64,000 nucleotides of DNA from [Phialemoniopsis] sp. UDSM-2020 (GCA_018873225.1 JAEILZ010000006.1:1922001-1986000); one strand, 5' to 3'. Counted from the first letter of the stretch, positions 21,184 to 33,248 are shown. Notes: generated by a model from the sequence alone, not told the origin. Numbers and translations: made by a program.

Positions 21184-22968
21184 GGTGCCAGCTACAAATG
21201 TGAAGATGAACGAAGCAGGAGGTTTCAATGGTCGTCTCGAGCCAAGAGATGCCAAGAGGCCAAGAGATGTCAGGATGCGGGACGACCCAGCTGCCTTTAA
21301 GTACCATGATCTGAATTACCATAATAGCTCATCAAACGACCAGACAGGTTCCCGGAATCCCGGGTCAGCTACAAAAGCCCACATCACTCAGAAATTGTCA
21401 TTGCGATTTCTCAGCTGTTGACCCTCTGGGGGGTGACACGTTAGTTAAATCCTCGCTCTGATTCGCCAGTAGAAACGCAGAGCCCCTGAACCTTCTTGCT
21501 TCTTGGGTGAGCGGATGAGGCCGCTGATGGGACTAAAGCTCTAGCTCGATCACTAGTTCCATTAGATCACTTTATACTGCTTGCAAACCATGGCCTCTCA
21601 AACATATATGACGATAAAGGAGGACTTGATGGCTCGGTAGGTGTACTGATCACCCACATTCTCGGAAGTGCTGTCCCCTTTGCACACGCAAGCTTGCTGT
21701 CCTCCCCAATGCTCGACTACATGGACTGGCGCCCATTGGGATATCCATTGTTGATAGAAGGAAGGTGACATGTGACAGAGACCACAGTTACGCTTGCGTT
21801 TACTTCCGGATAAGAGCATGAATAGACCTCCCCAAGGTCCCTCTTCTCTTCTACAGTGAGCAACCTGGCCATCAATGTGAAGCAGTTATCACCGTTATCA
21901 TCGTCACCCCCAGATGTGATCTCATTGCTTGTTGACGCAAAATAAGGCTCACCAGCACACGTGCAGCCCGGTGATGGACTGCTCGAAGACAAAAAGACAA
22001 AAATATGTCCAGAATCGAGTAAACCCACGAGAGAAGATGCTGAGTGAGGGGCGGCGTCGTTTGCTGTGCGGCACAGCGTGAGGGGGGGGGGGGGTCGCTT
22101 ATGAGGTTCCTGTGCTGTGCCCGAATCCCACTATTTCCGGTCTCGGCGAGTTTCTTGTTGGCAACTTCACGTGTTTAACACAGGGTTAAGACATCTTTGA
22201 GAGCGACCTGCCTCCTCACTCAACAGTACCACACCGGGTAGGTAAATATCTTCCTGGATTTCTGCCCAAGTCGTTGGAGTCGGAACGGATTCCGGCGCGG
22301 GGGCTTGGCGTGCTGACCCGGAATGAAAGGTCGGAGCCCCGAGTTCGCCGTCTCGGGGCGCAAAGAAATCGCCGTCAAATGGACAAACGCCCAATCTGCT
22401 GGAAGAGGACTGGGCTGTCCCACAGTTCATTATGCATAGCTGATTCAACACGAAGCTTAACCCCGATTGGCATCTGATCTGATGGCCTGTCTTCCTGGAG
22501 AATGCATCCGAGCTCTTGTCCCCCAGGCGCGATGTGGAGATCGAACGTCCCCCGCATTGTTGTTTCTGGTGATCTGCGTCCCCTAACCGCTGCGTGTCCA
22601 CCGTTGTGACGAACAACCAACTACCGAGATGCGGGGATGCGTCGCGTTCATGTCGCCGATGAATGTCAGAATGGAGATAACAGAGTCAAAACGCACGGTA
22701 ATAACCACGAATACCACTTCGACTTTCGCTACTGGCGCATCACAAGACCTCAAGCCCCGTTTTCGGAACCCCATGCTCTCAGCCCCAGGAAATCAAGGAT
22801 GAGCATTTCCTACCCTGGCAATGGGGCGCCAATACATAATCACATATCAAGACCTCGATACCCCCTTGTGCTGTTGATTCTTACTGTGACGTTGCGACAA
22901 CTTCCTTTTCTCTGGACCTTGTGAGGCTTAATGATCCTCCCGTGACCGTCTTGGCGGAACACTACACG
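21184..22968. other. divergent intergenic region, no gene seen
   Basis: 1.8 kb between the cytochrome gene (minus) and the sugar transporter (plus). Contains a run of 13 G at 22082-22094. Frames up to 149 residues (minus, 22167-22616) have no domain features and shadow one another. Confidence 0.5.
22082..22094 (+). repeat. poly-G homopolymer
   Basis: Thirteen consecutive G after AGCGTGA. Could be length-variable or an assembly-sensitive spot. No function assigned. Confidence 0.7.
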
Positions 22969-24763
22969 ATGTCGGCGTCTCCCCCAGCTCGCCTCCCCGA
23001 AACGTCCCTCTGGGCCAATCGGAAATGTCTCATGATATGCGGTATCGTGGCTGTCGCCAACATGCAGTATGGCCTAGACTCGGCCGCCATTGCCAGCTTG
23101 CAGGCCATGCCCGGGTTTCTCGCCGTCTTCGGGTATCCTGACGAGACCCAAGCTTCAGGGTACGGGATCGAAGTAAGTTATGACTTGTACGCAGAAACCC
23201 CCAAGTGGCTGACACGTCTGTGACCTCCAGCACACCTTTCAACAACTAATCGGCTCACTCCTGACCCTCGGCGCCTTCCTCTCGTCTCTGGTCGCTGGCG
23301 CGTTCGCCCACTTCTTCGGTCGCAAGGTTGCGCTCTGGCTTGCGTGCCTTCTCAACATCATCGGTGCAGCGATCCAGATTGGCACGACGTCCCAAGGCGT
23401 CGTCTACCTCGGTCGTCTTGTACTCGGCATCGGCAACGGCTTCCTCGTGACGTTTTCCAACATCTATACCGCCGAGGCGTCGCCAGCCCATCTTCGAGCC
23501 GTCATGGTGGCGCTGTTCTCCGAATGGGTCAACATTGGTAGCATTGTCGGGGCAGCCGTCACCAACACGACTCGGAAGCGGCACGACAAGGCTTCGTACC
23601 AGATCCCCATCGGCATATTGTTCATCGTGCCCGTCATGCTGGCCATCGGCCTATTCTTTGTGCCGGAATCGCCTCGATACCTGTTGAACAAGGGCAAAGT
23701 GCAAGAGGCTAGGAAAGCACTGGAAACTCTGCGAGCAGACTCGCTCACACCTCAAGAGCTCGAGCTTGAGTGGACCGAGATGGAGAAGGGTATCGAGGAA
23801 GAGCAGCGTACGGCGAGCACTGTTGGCGCGCTGGACATGTACAAAGGTAAGTCCTCACGCCATGTTGGGCTAGCTTCCAGGCCAGGACACTGAACCAAGT
23901 CTTTCAGGTACCGAGCTCCGTCGAACGCTACTCTGCTACGGCATGATTGCCTGCCAGACCGCCGCTGGGTCGTGGTTTGTCATCTCATACAGCACATACT
24001 TTATGATCGTGGCAGGTCTCACCGTCGACGAGGCGTTCAAATACTCAGTCATGAACACTTGCCTCGGCTTCATCGGCGTTAACGTCGGCATCTACTCGAT
24101 GCGCCACCTCGTCGGCCGCCGAAGTATCCTCATGATTGGAGCCGTCGCACAGGGCCTATGCATGCTGGGCATGGCTGTGGCCGTCACCGTTCTCGATCCG
24201 CACTCGTTGACTGCGAGAAAGTGCACGATCGCCTTCAACGCGCTCTTCATGTTCAGCTACAACGCCTTCGTCGGAGATGCTAGCTACCCCGTGGCCACCG
24301 AGCTGGTGAGCACTAGGCTGCGGTCGTGGACGGTCGGCAGTGCCATAAGTCTGGGCTACTTCCTAGCTTGGCTGACGGGCTTCTGCTCGCCCTACTTTAT
24401 CAACCCCGGAAACTTGAACTGGGTGAGTGAACCTTCCATATTTAGAATCGCGGGAGTATCCGTTGGCTGACGCTTGGTTTTGTTGTTGTGCAGGGTGCCA
24501 AGTACGGCTACATCTGGGCCGGCTCCAATCTTTGCTGCTTGGTCTTTTTCTTCTTCTTTATGCCGGAGCTCAAGGGTCGCACGCTCGAGGAGATTGACGA
24601 ACTGTTTGCCAATAAGGTCTCGGCCTGGGGTTTCAAGTCGTACAAGACGACGATCATGGACGAGGCGTTCCGGGACGTGCAGAAGCGAGAAACATTCGGC
24701 GAGAAGCGGGACGGACAGGCTGCACAAGCGACGGAACTGGTTGAGCATTCTGAGCGATCATGA
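22969..24763 (+). CDS. MFS sugar transporter (maltose/alpha-glucoside permease-like)
   Basis: Exons 22969-23172, 23231-23846, 23908-24422 and 24494-24763, phases consistent, 534 residues. The first ATG (ACGATGTCG) opens a short N-terminus before helix 1. Sugar-porter signatures: FFGRK after helix 2, GRLVLGIGNGF, PESPRYLLNKGKVQEA after helix 6, GRRSILM in the second half, and PELKGRTLEEIDELF after helix 12. A plasma-membrane proton-coupled sugar importer. The general pattern is nearer the fungal maltose/alpha-glucoside group than the hexose group, but the substrate is not certain. It is a distant relative of the transporters at 11764 and 41228, not a recent copy. Confidence 0.9.
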
Positions 24764-25875
24764 TCGTGATGAAGCATGAGCATGAGCGTTGAGTTTGAAG
24801 CGACCTTCCAGCCATCGAAACAGACGGCATCCACGACCGAATGTTGCAGCATTGCGAAGGCTGAACCCAGTCCACTCGGCGGTTCCGATACTCAGCCTTA
24901 CGACGCAGACAATATTGCGCAAGGGGCACCCTCATCTACATCTTCTTATAAGACTAGGACTAGAAGCACGCTGTTCGGGGTGGGGATGTGACCCTCTTGC
25001 CAAGACACCAAAAGATTGATCTTAGAACTACCAAGGCATATCCATAACCAGGCGAGCACGTGGCGTAAATACGCACTCCTACAGACTGCAAAGATCCCTT
25101 CTGTGACACAAATGCCGTCATACCGTATGTGTTGCTTCAGGAATAGAACGATGCAGTACTAGCCATTGAAGCCAGCCAACATGAATTGTCATTCCCGTGG
25201 CTGTCCTGGAGGACAAGACATGCATAAGTAGTGACCAGCAAACAAGCACTTTGTGCAGCGGTCGGGCGCACCCGTACTTGAAATTGGGTTTGAAAGAACC
25301 TTTTGCGGCTTATTCTAGCTCACCGAAGGCGTAGTGTTTGGGACTTGCAGTGAGGTATGTGGGAGAAGTAGTGCTGATGTGAAGCTGAGAATGCCCCCCT
25401 GTTTTAGCTCTCGCGCCAAGATCGCCTCCGGCCAAATCGCAACGGCACATGGGCGGGCTTGTCGCATGCCCTGAACGGCTGCCAAGACCCTTGAGCGGGG
25501 GCGAAGAGGATCGGTACACCAGTCTGTCAGCAATTCACAGCGTCCCCAACAGGTCTCATTTCTGCAGATGGCTCGCATTAGCCCGACCTTGTACCGCGGA
25601 AGAAACCCTGTTGACGGGGGATGAGCAGCCAATCAGTCGGGCCCATCCCTATCTCGCTCGTGAACTTCCTGTTTCTGCAATCATCGGCGTACGACATCAT
25701 GGACGGGGTGCGCGACGGGGCCACAAGGAGCCGCGGTGATAAAAGGGCAGCCAGCCCTCCCCCGTTGGACACCGTCGCAAGATGACCTGCCTCCCGGAAG
25801 CCAGTCAATACTGTCAATTGACCTTCGTAACCGGCCGCAACAAAGCCAATTGAGGCTCTCCGCGACCTTGACAAG
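24764..25875. other. intergenic, no gene seen
   Basis: 1.1 kb. Frames on both strands (up to 143 residues) overlap the GC-rich start of the nucleotidase gene and are shadows. Confidence 0.5.
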
Positions 25876-27723
25876 ATGCCATCCTTCCGTACGATCGGCG
25901 CCGCGCTGAGCACCCTGCTCGCGCTCGGCGGCGTCGCCGTCAGCGCCGAGGACGTCCTCCTCAGCAAGCGCAGCAACCTGAACAAGCGCTTCATCGACGA
26001 GCAGGGCAACTACAACATCTCGTTCTACCACATCAACGATGTGCACGCCCACCTCGACCAGTTCGCGTCGGCGGGCAACGACTGCACGGCGCCGGAGAAG
26101 GGCTGCTACGGCGGCTACGCGCGCGTGCGCACCGTCGTCAACCAGACGCGGCCCTCGCACCGCGACAGCCTCTTCCTCAACGTCGGCGACGAGTTCCAGG
26201 GCACGCTCTTCTACTCGTACTACGGCGGCGAGAAGATCGCCGAGACGCTCAACCAGATGGGCTTCGACGGCATGACCATCGGCAACCACGAGTTTGACGC
26301 CGGCGACGAGAAGCTCGGCCAGTTCCTCGAGAACCTGACCTTCCCCATCATCTCGGCCAACATCCACTCGCAGAACGAGAAGCTCAACAAGACCATCAGA
26401 CCGTTCCACATCTACGAGCAGTACGACCTCGCGGTCATCGGCGTCACGACCGAGACCACGGCCAGCATCTCCAAGCCCGACAAGGGCACCACCTTCAGCG
26501 ACGCCGTCGCGGCCGTGCAGAACACCGTCGACCTGATCAAGTCGACGACCAACATCACGCGCATCGCCGCCATCACGCACATCGGCTACGACGAGGACCA
26601 GAAGCTCGCCGAGGCGACGACGGGCCTGCACCTCATCATGGGCGGGCACTCGCACACGCCGCTCGGCGACTTCAAGGGCGCGCAGGGCCCCTACCCGACC
26701 ATCAAGAAGAACAAGGACGGCGACGAGGTCTTCATCGTCACGGCGTACCGCTGGGGCGAGTACCTCGGCTACATCGACGTGACCTACGACCCGAGCGGCA
26801 AGATCCTCGCGTACCACGGCGGGCCGATCCACCTGACCAACACCACGGAGCAGGACAAGGAGCTGCAGGACCAGATCAACGAGTGGCGCAAACCCTTTGA
26901 GGCGTTTGCGGCCGAGCAGGTTGGCGACACCAAGGTCGTCCTCGACGCCGAGAAGTGCAAGTCCGAGGAGTGCCTGCTTGGCGATGTCATTGCCGAGTAC
27001 GTTTGTCTTATGCGCTGTGTGTATCCGTGACTCAAAATGCTGACGAAATGAGTAAATAGCGCTATGCTAGCGTACCGCCGCAACGCCAGCGACAAGGCCT
27101 CCTTCGCCATCACTAACGGCGGCGGCGTCCGCGCCACCATCGACGCGGGGCCCATCACCCGCGGCGAGGTCCTGACCTCCTTCCCCTTTGGCAACGCCGT
27201 CGTCGAGCTCGAGTACAAGGGCGAGGATCTGTGGAAGATCTTCGAGGGCCTCTTCTCGAGCGTCAACCAGTTCAACAAGCAGAAGGTGACGTCCTTCCCG
27301 CAGTTGTCCAAGGATGTTCGCGTCACCTACAACCCGGCCGCGGAAGCTGGTTCGCGCCTCGTCACCTTTGAGATCCAGGGCCAGCCGCTCGACAAGTCTA
27401 AGACGTACACCATCGTCACGGTCGACTTCTTGGCCAGCGGCGGCGACAGCTTCTTCGTGGCGCAGGAGGGCTTTGCGACGCTTGACGCGCTGGACCAGGT
27501 CCTGATTGACTACTTCAAGAGCCAGGGCACCCTGGACGTCAAGACTGACGGCAGAATCGCGACCACGGACAAGGCCGCTAGCAACGGCGGCAGTGGAAGC
27601 GGTAACGGTACATCGACTACGACTGCTGCTGGACCGCAGAAGACCAACGCGGCTGCTGCCGTTGGCAAACCAGCGATCGCTGGATTTGCCGTTGCGCTGA
27701 TGGGAGCTCTGATCCTTTTGTAA
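25876..27723 (+). CDS. secreted GPI-anchored 5'-nucleotidase/metallophosphoesterase
   Basis: Exons 25876-26996 and 27060-27723; the GTACGT donor restores GDVIADAMLAYR across the junction. 594 residues. Signal peptide 1-23. The metallophosphoesterase domain (about 45-300) shows the metal ligands NDVHAH, GDEFQGT, GNHEFD and GGHSHT; the C-terminal substrate domain (about 350-545) has ITNGGGVR and FPFGN. The tail is Gly/Ser/Thr-rich then hydrophobic, a GPI signal. The family hydrolyses extracellular 5'-nucleotides to nucleosides and phosphate; a role in purine or phosphate scavenging at the surface is inferred. Very GC-rich third codon positions create a false 383-residue antisense frame. Confidence 0.93.
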
Positions 27724-27816
27724 CATGAAATAGAGGTATATAGAACAAAACGCTACAGAGAAATACATGATGTCTGGATCCAAGCCACTCTCGTGCACCA
27801 ACTCCCACTGAAGCAC

Positions 27817-28995
27817 TCACGCAACGGGAACACCGCTCTGACTCCCCTGAAGCAACGCCTGGAACCGATCCAGTCCCTTGCAGCCAACAAGCACCATAAT
27901 CTCATATTCATCCACATTACTCCGAGGCTGCACCTCCCACTGCTGTACAAACTCCCCGTACGTAACAATGTCCGTCGACGACGCATACTGCTTGCGCGGC
28001 AGGTAGTACGCCTCCCTCGAGAACCATGAGCCGGGCCGCGACGTCGACACAGGCAGTATGGACAGCGCGGCCTCTTCGGCGCAGATGCCCGTTCGAAAGT
28101 GCGCGTAGATGGTGTACAGCTTGAAGGCCACGAGCACGGTGCGCCGGATGCTCTCGCCCAGCAGCCACGTCTCCCAACTCAGCTGCTCACCGCCATCTTT
28201 GCCATCACTAACAACATGGCCGTGCAGCTCGGCGTCGGCGCGCCGCAGCAGCGTGAGCCCGTACGACCGGACGAGCCACTCCTGGCGCTCGGCGACGACG
28301 CGCTGCTCGACGCCGCCCTGGAACAGGCGGATGATCTGGTAGAGCACGGCGGCCTGCAGGCGCACGAGGTCCTCGAGCAGGGTCAGTCCGGACTCCCTGA
28401 CGGCGGGCGAGTAGCGCAGCAGCTCGGCGACCTCGTCGTCGAGGGCGCGGAAGAAGACGGGCCGGGTGCGGTCGTTGAGCGTCGTGGACGCGGCGCAGAT
28501 GCCGAAGGCGGCGCGCAGGGGCCGGGGCAGGTTGCCGTCGTCGCCGTAGAGGGCGCGGTGGATGAAGACGGTCTCGGCGTCCCGGGCGAAGGCGACGGGG
28601 AACTCGCGGATCTGGTGCAGGACCCAGGTCCAGTTGGTGTCGCAGCCCTCGATGGGCGGCAGTAGGAAGTCCATGGGGACGGTGTCGAGGAGACCAGAGA
28701 AGGAATGCTGAGAGCGGGAAGGGGTTGTTAATCGAGAGATTTGTTGTTGGGACTTTGAGGGCGTTGTTGATCCAAGTAGGGAGGCGGACTTGCGGTCATG
28801 TGTGGAGACCGCCACCGCAGTTGGGTATGACAGATCAAGAGACTCATCCTCCTTTGATGACAACTCGATTTGAGGTGGGTATACGTAGTGACACGACTTG
28901 CCACCCTTGGAGCACCTGGAACAGACCGGGAAGCCCAGGTTGCACTTGCGTCGCGCCTGGTAACAGGGCTCGCACGACTTGCGGCGGATAGACAT
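27817..28995 (-). CDS. Zn2Cys6 fungal transcription factor
   Basis: Single exon, 392 residues. Residues 8-35 are a complete zinc binuclear cluster (SCEPCYQARRKC, then PVCSRCSKGGKSC), spacing C-x2-C-x6-C-x6-C-x2-C-x6-C, which binds CGG-type half-sites. A Ser/Thr-rich linker of about 60 residues follows, then a helical region (about 110-390) like the fungal regulators with a short middle domain. It is divergently transcribed from the alcohol dehydrogenase gene, 800 bp apart, and the shared promoter holds five GCGGTC/GACCGC sites that fit its expected target, so control of itself and of the dehydrogenase is likely (inference). Confidence 0.9.
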   Translation of the reverse strand: MSIRRKSCEPCYQARRKCNLGFPVCSRCSKGGKSCHYVYPPQIELSSKEDESLDLSYPTAVAVSTHDRKSASLLGSTTPSKSQQQISRLTTPSRSQHSFSGLLDTVPMDFLLPPIEGCDTNWTWVLHQIREFPVAFARDAETVFIHRALYGDDGNLPRPLRAAFGICAASTTLNDRTRPVFFRALDDEVAELLRYSPAVRESGLTLLEDLVRLQAAVLYQIIRLFQGGVEQRVVAERQEWLVRSYGLTLLRRADAELHGHVVSDGKDGGEQLSWETWLLGESIRRTVLVAFKLYTIYAHFRTGICAEEAALSILPVSTSRPGSWFSREAYYLPRKQYASSTDIVTYGEFVQQWEVQPRSNVDEYEIMVLVGCKGLDRFQALLQGSQSGVPVA

Positions 28996-29383
28996 GCCTT
29001 TGCGTCTCTGTATGAGAGCGACTTGTATATTGTCTCCACTGTATAGGCTCAGTATCTGCGTCTCAGGTTTCGCTTTTGACAGAAGGAGGACAGAGTCGAA
29101 CGGACATACGCCCTCAGAAGTTGGTAGCTGGTGAGATTTATTGTGCTGACAAATGAATGATCTTGGCTAGCGTGGGAAGCAAGATGACCGAGTCAGGGAT
29201 CTTGCGGAATCAAGACCAAACGCCTTTCCCTCTCTGTCGGCATAAGCGATAAAATCCAATTCCAGCAGGATGATAAGTATTAGACTAAGAGATAATTAAT
29301 GAAAAGAGGGATAAATAAAAGCCGTTGGAAGGATGAGGTAAGGCTTGCGAACGAGATTTCATGGCGATTCCCTGACAAAAGTT

Positions 29384-29505
29384 GCGGTCAAAAGTGGATC
29401 AGACCGCCAGCATTTCCTCAAACCATCCGAAGAACCGGGTCAGTCTAGCGGGCGGAAGTGGAGACTTTGGAGACCGCAACTCGTGCGGTCAAGAGTGGGG
29501 ACCGC
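29384..29505. promoter_or_regulatory. cluster of five GCGGTC/GACCGC half-sites
   Basis: GCGGTC at 29384-29389 and 29485-29490; GACCGC at 29402-29407, 29472-29477 and 29500-29505. They pair as inverted repeats with spacers of 12, 7 and 9 bp. The 15-bp block starting at 29384 recurs at 29485 with 13 of 15 bases equal (GCGGTCAARAGTGGR). CGG/CCG pairs are the known target type of Zn2Cys6 factors, and such a factor is encoded next door. The cluster lies about 290-415 bp upstream of the dehydrogenase ATG and 390-510 bp upstream of the regulator ATG. Confidence 0.6.
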
Positions 29506-29664
29506 TCCGTCTCCCGTCCGGAGAGAAGCAGCTTCGTCAGCCGGTGCTCTACACAGCCGATGCTCTTGAGGAGACGGCTTGATTCATGCCTCATCCAGCA
29601 GGTTTGATTAGTGATGAAGCTTGTTTCTGTTGCAAGTCTAGAATTTGAGCATGAGATTACAAGA

Positions 29665-29670
29665 TATAAA
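29665..29670 (+). promoter_or_regulatory. TATA box of the alcohol dehydrogenase gene
   Basis: GATATAAAATG, about 130 bp before the ATG at 29798. Confidence 0.4.
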
Positions 29671-29797
29671 ATGTCGACAGAACCGCGGTTGATCATGAGA
29701 AGAGAGAGGCAGCAGCATTCGCACAACCCCGACACTCTTCACTGTAACACAACTCAGCACTCCTAGATCATCCTACACACTTCGTCCTCTCATCACA

Positions 29798-30951
29798 ATG
29801 GGCATCGACTTCACCGTCTTCAAGGGCTCCGCCTCCGGCGACATCGTCCAGGCCACGGGCCACCGCGACCCGGGCCCGACCGAGGCCATCGTCAAGCTCT
29901 CGCACTGCGGCGTCTGCGGCACCGACGAGCTCTACCGCCGCGCAGACATGGGGCTCGGTCACGAGGGCATCGGCGTCATCGTCGAGGTCGGCTCGGCCGT
30001 TCAGTCCGTCTCCAACCTGAGCGTCGGCGATCGCGTCGGCATGGGCTGGTTCCACAGGTTCTGCGGGTACTGCAAGTCATGTTTGACTGGTAAGCTCAGA
30101 TGAACTTTCTTTCCACCCCGTGAGAGGATGTTATCAGTGTAGGATGCATGACTGACCTCCACCAGGTCGCCAGAATGAGTGCCCCAACAGCACAGCCTTT
30201 GGCAACGCCGACACGGACCAGGGCTGCTTCGGCACCGCTGTTGCCTGGGACGTGTCGGCCCTCTTCAAGATCCCCGACGAGATCTCCTCCGAGGACGCGG
30301 GACCCCTGATCTGCGGCGGTGCCACCGTATTCAACCCGCTCTACTCGTCCGGCCTGAAGCCCGGCGACCGCGTCGGCATCGTCGGCGTCGGCGGCCTGGG
30401 CCACCTGGCCATTCAGTTCGCGGCCAAGATGGGCCTGGACACAGTCGTCTTCTCGAGCTCCGAGGACAAGAGGGCCAAGGCTGTCGAGTTTGGCGCGACC
30501 GAGTTCCACGTCACTGACGGCAAGACGGACCTAAGCAGCGGTGCCAAGATCGATGTCCTGCTCGTTACGGCGAGCGGCGCCTCCACTTACACACAGTAAG
30601 TTTCAGCACAGACAATTGCCCTTCTTCATCAAACGGTGGCAGATTGCTAATCACGTTTTCCGACGCAGATTCCTTCCCGTCATGGCTCCAGGCGCCAAGA
30701 TCTTCACCCTGTCCGCGAGCTTCGAACCCATCCAGCTTTCTCCCATCCACCTCAACATGAGCGGCCTCAGCGTGCACGGCAATCTGATCGGCTCCACCGC
30801 CAGCGTGCAGGCCATGCTGGCCTTTGCCGCACGCCACGGCGTCAGGCCGCAGATCGAGAAGTTCGCCATGACGAAAGACGGTGTGACGGAAGCCATGGAC
30901 AAGCTCAAGAGCGGCAAAATGCGATATCGTGGTGTCTTGGTTGTACAGTAG
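29798..30951 (+). CDS. zinc-dependent alcohol dehydrogenase (MDR/CAD-like)
   Basis: Exons 29798-30089, 30166-30595 and 30669-30951, phases consistent, 334 residues. The catalytic-zinc motifs are CGVCGTDE and GLGHEG; the structural-zinc cysteines are in FCGYCKSC with a fourth in NEC; the cofactor fold has GVGGLGHLAIQFA. This is the medium-chain dehydrogenase/reductase superfamily, nearest to cinnamyl-alcohol/YahK-like broad aldehyde reductases, normally NADP(H)-linked. The stretch between CGTDE and GHEG is short compared with classical alcohol dehydrogenases, which defines a subgroup rather than damage. Its promoter is shared with the Zn2Cys6 gene, and an exporter gene faces it downstream. Confidence 0.92.
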
Positions 30952-31302
30952 TGCTGCATCTCCTCTGAACGGGACTGTTAGTAGACATGATAATGGATGC
31001 ATTCATCACGGCTATGACAGGGAGAGATATCTACAGCGAACTGGATATTGAATATTTGATGATGCTTTATTAAAATTAGTCTATATGCTAGTCTGTGGCT
31101 CCTGTACATGGAGCCACGGCTTGTTGGGTATTATCAATGCAAATGTTGTTGGCCAGCGATTACAACCCTCTCGCGGCCTCCTCCTACACTCCATACTGGG
31201 CCCTCCTTCCGCTAGTGGCCCTTCACTTCTCAACCTCCTTTCTCTTCCCTTCCTTCTCTATTACTTTTTGCGTCCTTTCCATCTTTCCGTTCAGCACTTT
31301 CT
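30952..31302. other. convergent 3' spacer, no gene seen
   Basis: 351 bp between the 3' ends of the alcohol dehydrogenase and the MFS exporter. Pyrimidine-rich, no further features. Confidence 0.55.
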
Positions 31303-33248
31303 TCAAGGGTTGCTAACATAGCTCATAGCCCGGCGCAGATCCTCCTCGTCGCGCGCAGGCGCCTTTGCCTTCTTCTTGGCCTTCTCGACGTCGTCGGCCG
31401 TCGACGCGCTGTCCTCGTCCTCGCCGGCGTAGGCGTACTTGCTGCGCTCGCGGATCTTGGCGCCGTAGCGCCAGAACAGGAAGGGGATGCCGCAGCACGC
31501 GAGGCTGATGAAGGCCAGCAGCGTCGAGGCCCACTGGTCGCCGAGGCGGTCGTACATCTGGTTCGTGAAGAGCACGACTCCCGCGCCCCAGAAGGAGCGG
31601 ATGCACGTCTTGGCCGCGAGGGCCGAGGCGGCCTGGTGCTGGTACGAGTCGACGAGGTAGTTGTTGGCGGCGTTGTACAGGAAGATGAAGCCGAAGCCGA
31701 CGGGCAGACCGCCGAGGCAGGGGCCGACCCAAGTGAGGCGCTCGTACGAGGTCCAGGCGAAGATGAAGAGGCCGATGGGGATGAACCAGCAGCTGGCCAT
31801 CATGGGGATGAGGCGGACCTCGGCGGGCGGGTTGCCGTTGTGCTTGTGGACGAGGCAGATGTAGTGCTTGTTGACCCACGGCGAGCACAAGGCGGAGAGT
31901 ACTACGCCCACGGCGACGGGGATGAACATGAGACCGGTAGTTCCCGCGGAGTAACCCTTACCCTTCTGGAAGATAATGGGATAGGCCACGAAGAACATGT
32001 ACAGGAGGCCGTATAGGACAGACATGTAGAGGCTGATGAGGAAGACGATGAGCTCGCCAAAGAGCAGCTGGAAGGGCCTGATCAGGAAGATGCCCAGGCG
32101 CTCGCTCATTGGGCGGGTATCGATCTCCTGCTCGGTGACGTGGTCCTTGGAGCCCGTCTCCTTCCGGAGCTTCTTGGCTCTGCGGGCGAGGATGGTAGGC
32201 GTGTAGGTCTCGGGGACGGTAAAAGTGATGAGGATCCAGACGATGCCGGACAGGATGAGCTGGATCCAGTACAGCCACCTCCAGCCAGCTGCATCGGACA
32301 GGTAGCCGCCGACAAGGGGACCAATCGCAGGGCCGATGAAGGGTGCGGCGGAGAAGGCAGCCATGGGGACACCACGCTCCTCGTTTCTCCAAAGGTCGGC
32401 CAGGGTACCTCCGACGAGTGTCATGGGCGCTGAGAATGCAATGCCGTCGATGGCTCGGCAGACTATTAAGGTGCCGATGTTCTTGGAAACGGCGCAGGGG
32501 ATGATGAATACCACGGCAACGAGGAGTGTAGTACCGCTGCAAGAGAATCCTGTTAGCTGAATGGGTTTGTATGCCAGGACCTTTGAATTGCGACTTACTA
32601 GATGATTCGGCGGCCGTAAATTTCAGAAAGCGGCGCGAAAATCATGGGGCCAACACCAAAACCGACGACAAATACAGAAATACTGAGTAGCGCGACTTCC
32701 TCACTCACGCCAAATTCGTTACTCACGCCCAGAATATCGGCTGTGATGACACTGGATGCGAAAGCGACGACGAAACAGGTCACGGCAACAACCATGGTGC
32801 AGTACCACTTGTAAGCCTTGGACCAGTTCTTGGGATTCTCTGGGTCGTGCGGCTTGAACGTGACAAGCTTGTAGTGGGACTGTCCGTCGGGCTCAACTGG
32901 ACCTTCGATCTCTCCCTCCCTTGTCTCCACGCGATACTCGTCCAGATTGGCAGCAGTCGTCAGTGTTCGGTAGGGGAGGGTGAGGTCGAGGTTGGGGTCG
33001 CGCTCTTCCTTGTGCGCCGAAGTGTGGGAGGAGGCGTGCGACCTCCAGCGCCGCATGCCGCTAGCACTGATTGATCTCGACCGGCGCACATCGTAGGGGT
33101 TGACGTCGGGGTGCTCAGAACCAGGGTTGATGGCAGCGTACGTGGTGGCCCGCTGGACGGGCTCGACATGCGTCGGCTCTGGTTCCAATGGTAACGTCGT
33201 CGGTTCTTGCTCCGTCGTCTGTTGTTTTTGATTCGTTCGGTGATCCAT
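31303..33248 (-). CDS. MFS DHA1-type drug/polyamine exporter
   Basis: Minus strand, exon 1 33248-32599 and exon 2 32536-31303, intron 62 bp, 627 residues. A long hydrophilic N-terminus (about 145 residues) ends in the group signature [14 protein letters not shown], then about 12 helices. Motif A-like [11 protein letters not shown] is split by the intron, and the antiporter motif C appears as [16 protein letters not shown]. This is the fungal drug:H+ antiporter-1 group (Flu1/Tpo/Caf5-like), which exports drugs, polyamines or small toxic compounds. The C-terminal 50 residues are charged. It is convergent with the alcohol dehydrogenase; a shared detoxification role is possible but unproven, and its own promoter lacks the GCGGTC sites. 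Confidence 0.92.

Larger units (their letters stand above)
28996..29797. other. divergent promoter region (Zn2Cys6 gene / alcohol dehydrogenase)
   Basis: 802 bp, no gene. Its middle holds the GCGGTC/GACCGC cluster at 29384-29505, and a TATAAA lies at 29665-29670 before the dehydrogenase. Confidence 0.7.

Noticed and set aside
22082..22094. Poly-G run as a functional element
   Set aside because: A simple homopolymer with no context pointing to function; listed only as a repeat.
25681..26832. 383-residue minus-strand open frame
   Set aside because: Antisense of the GC-rich 5'-nucleotidase; Val/Arg/Ala-rich, the usual shadow of strong third-position GC bias.
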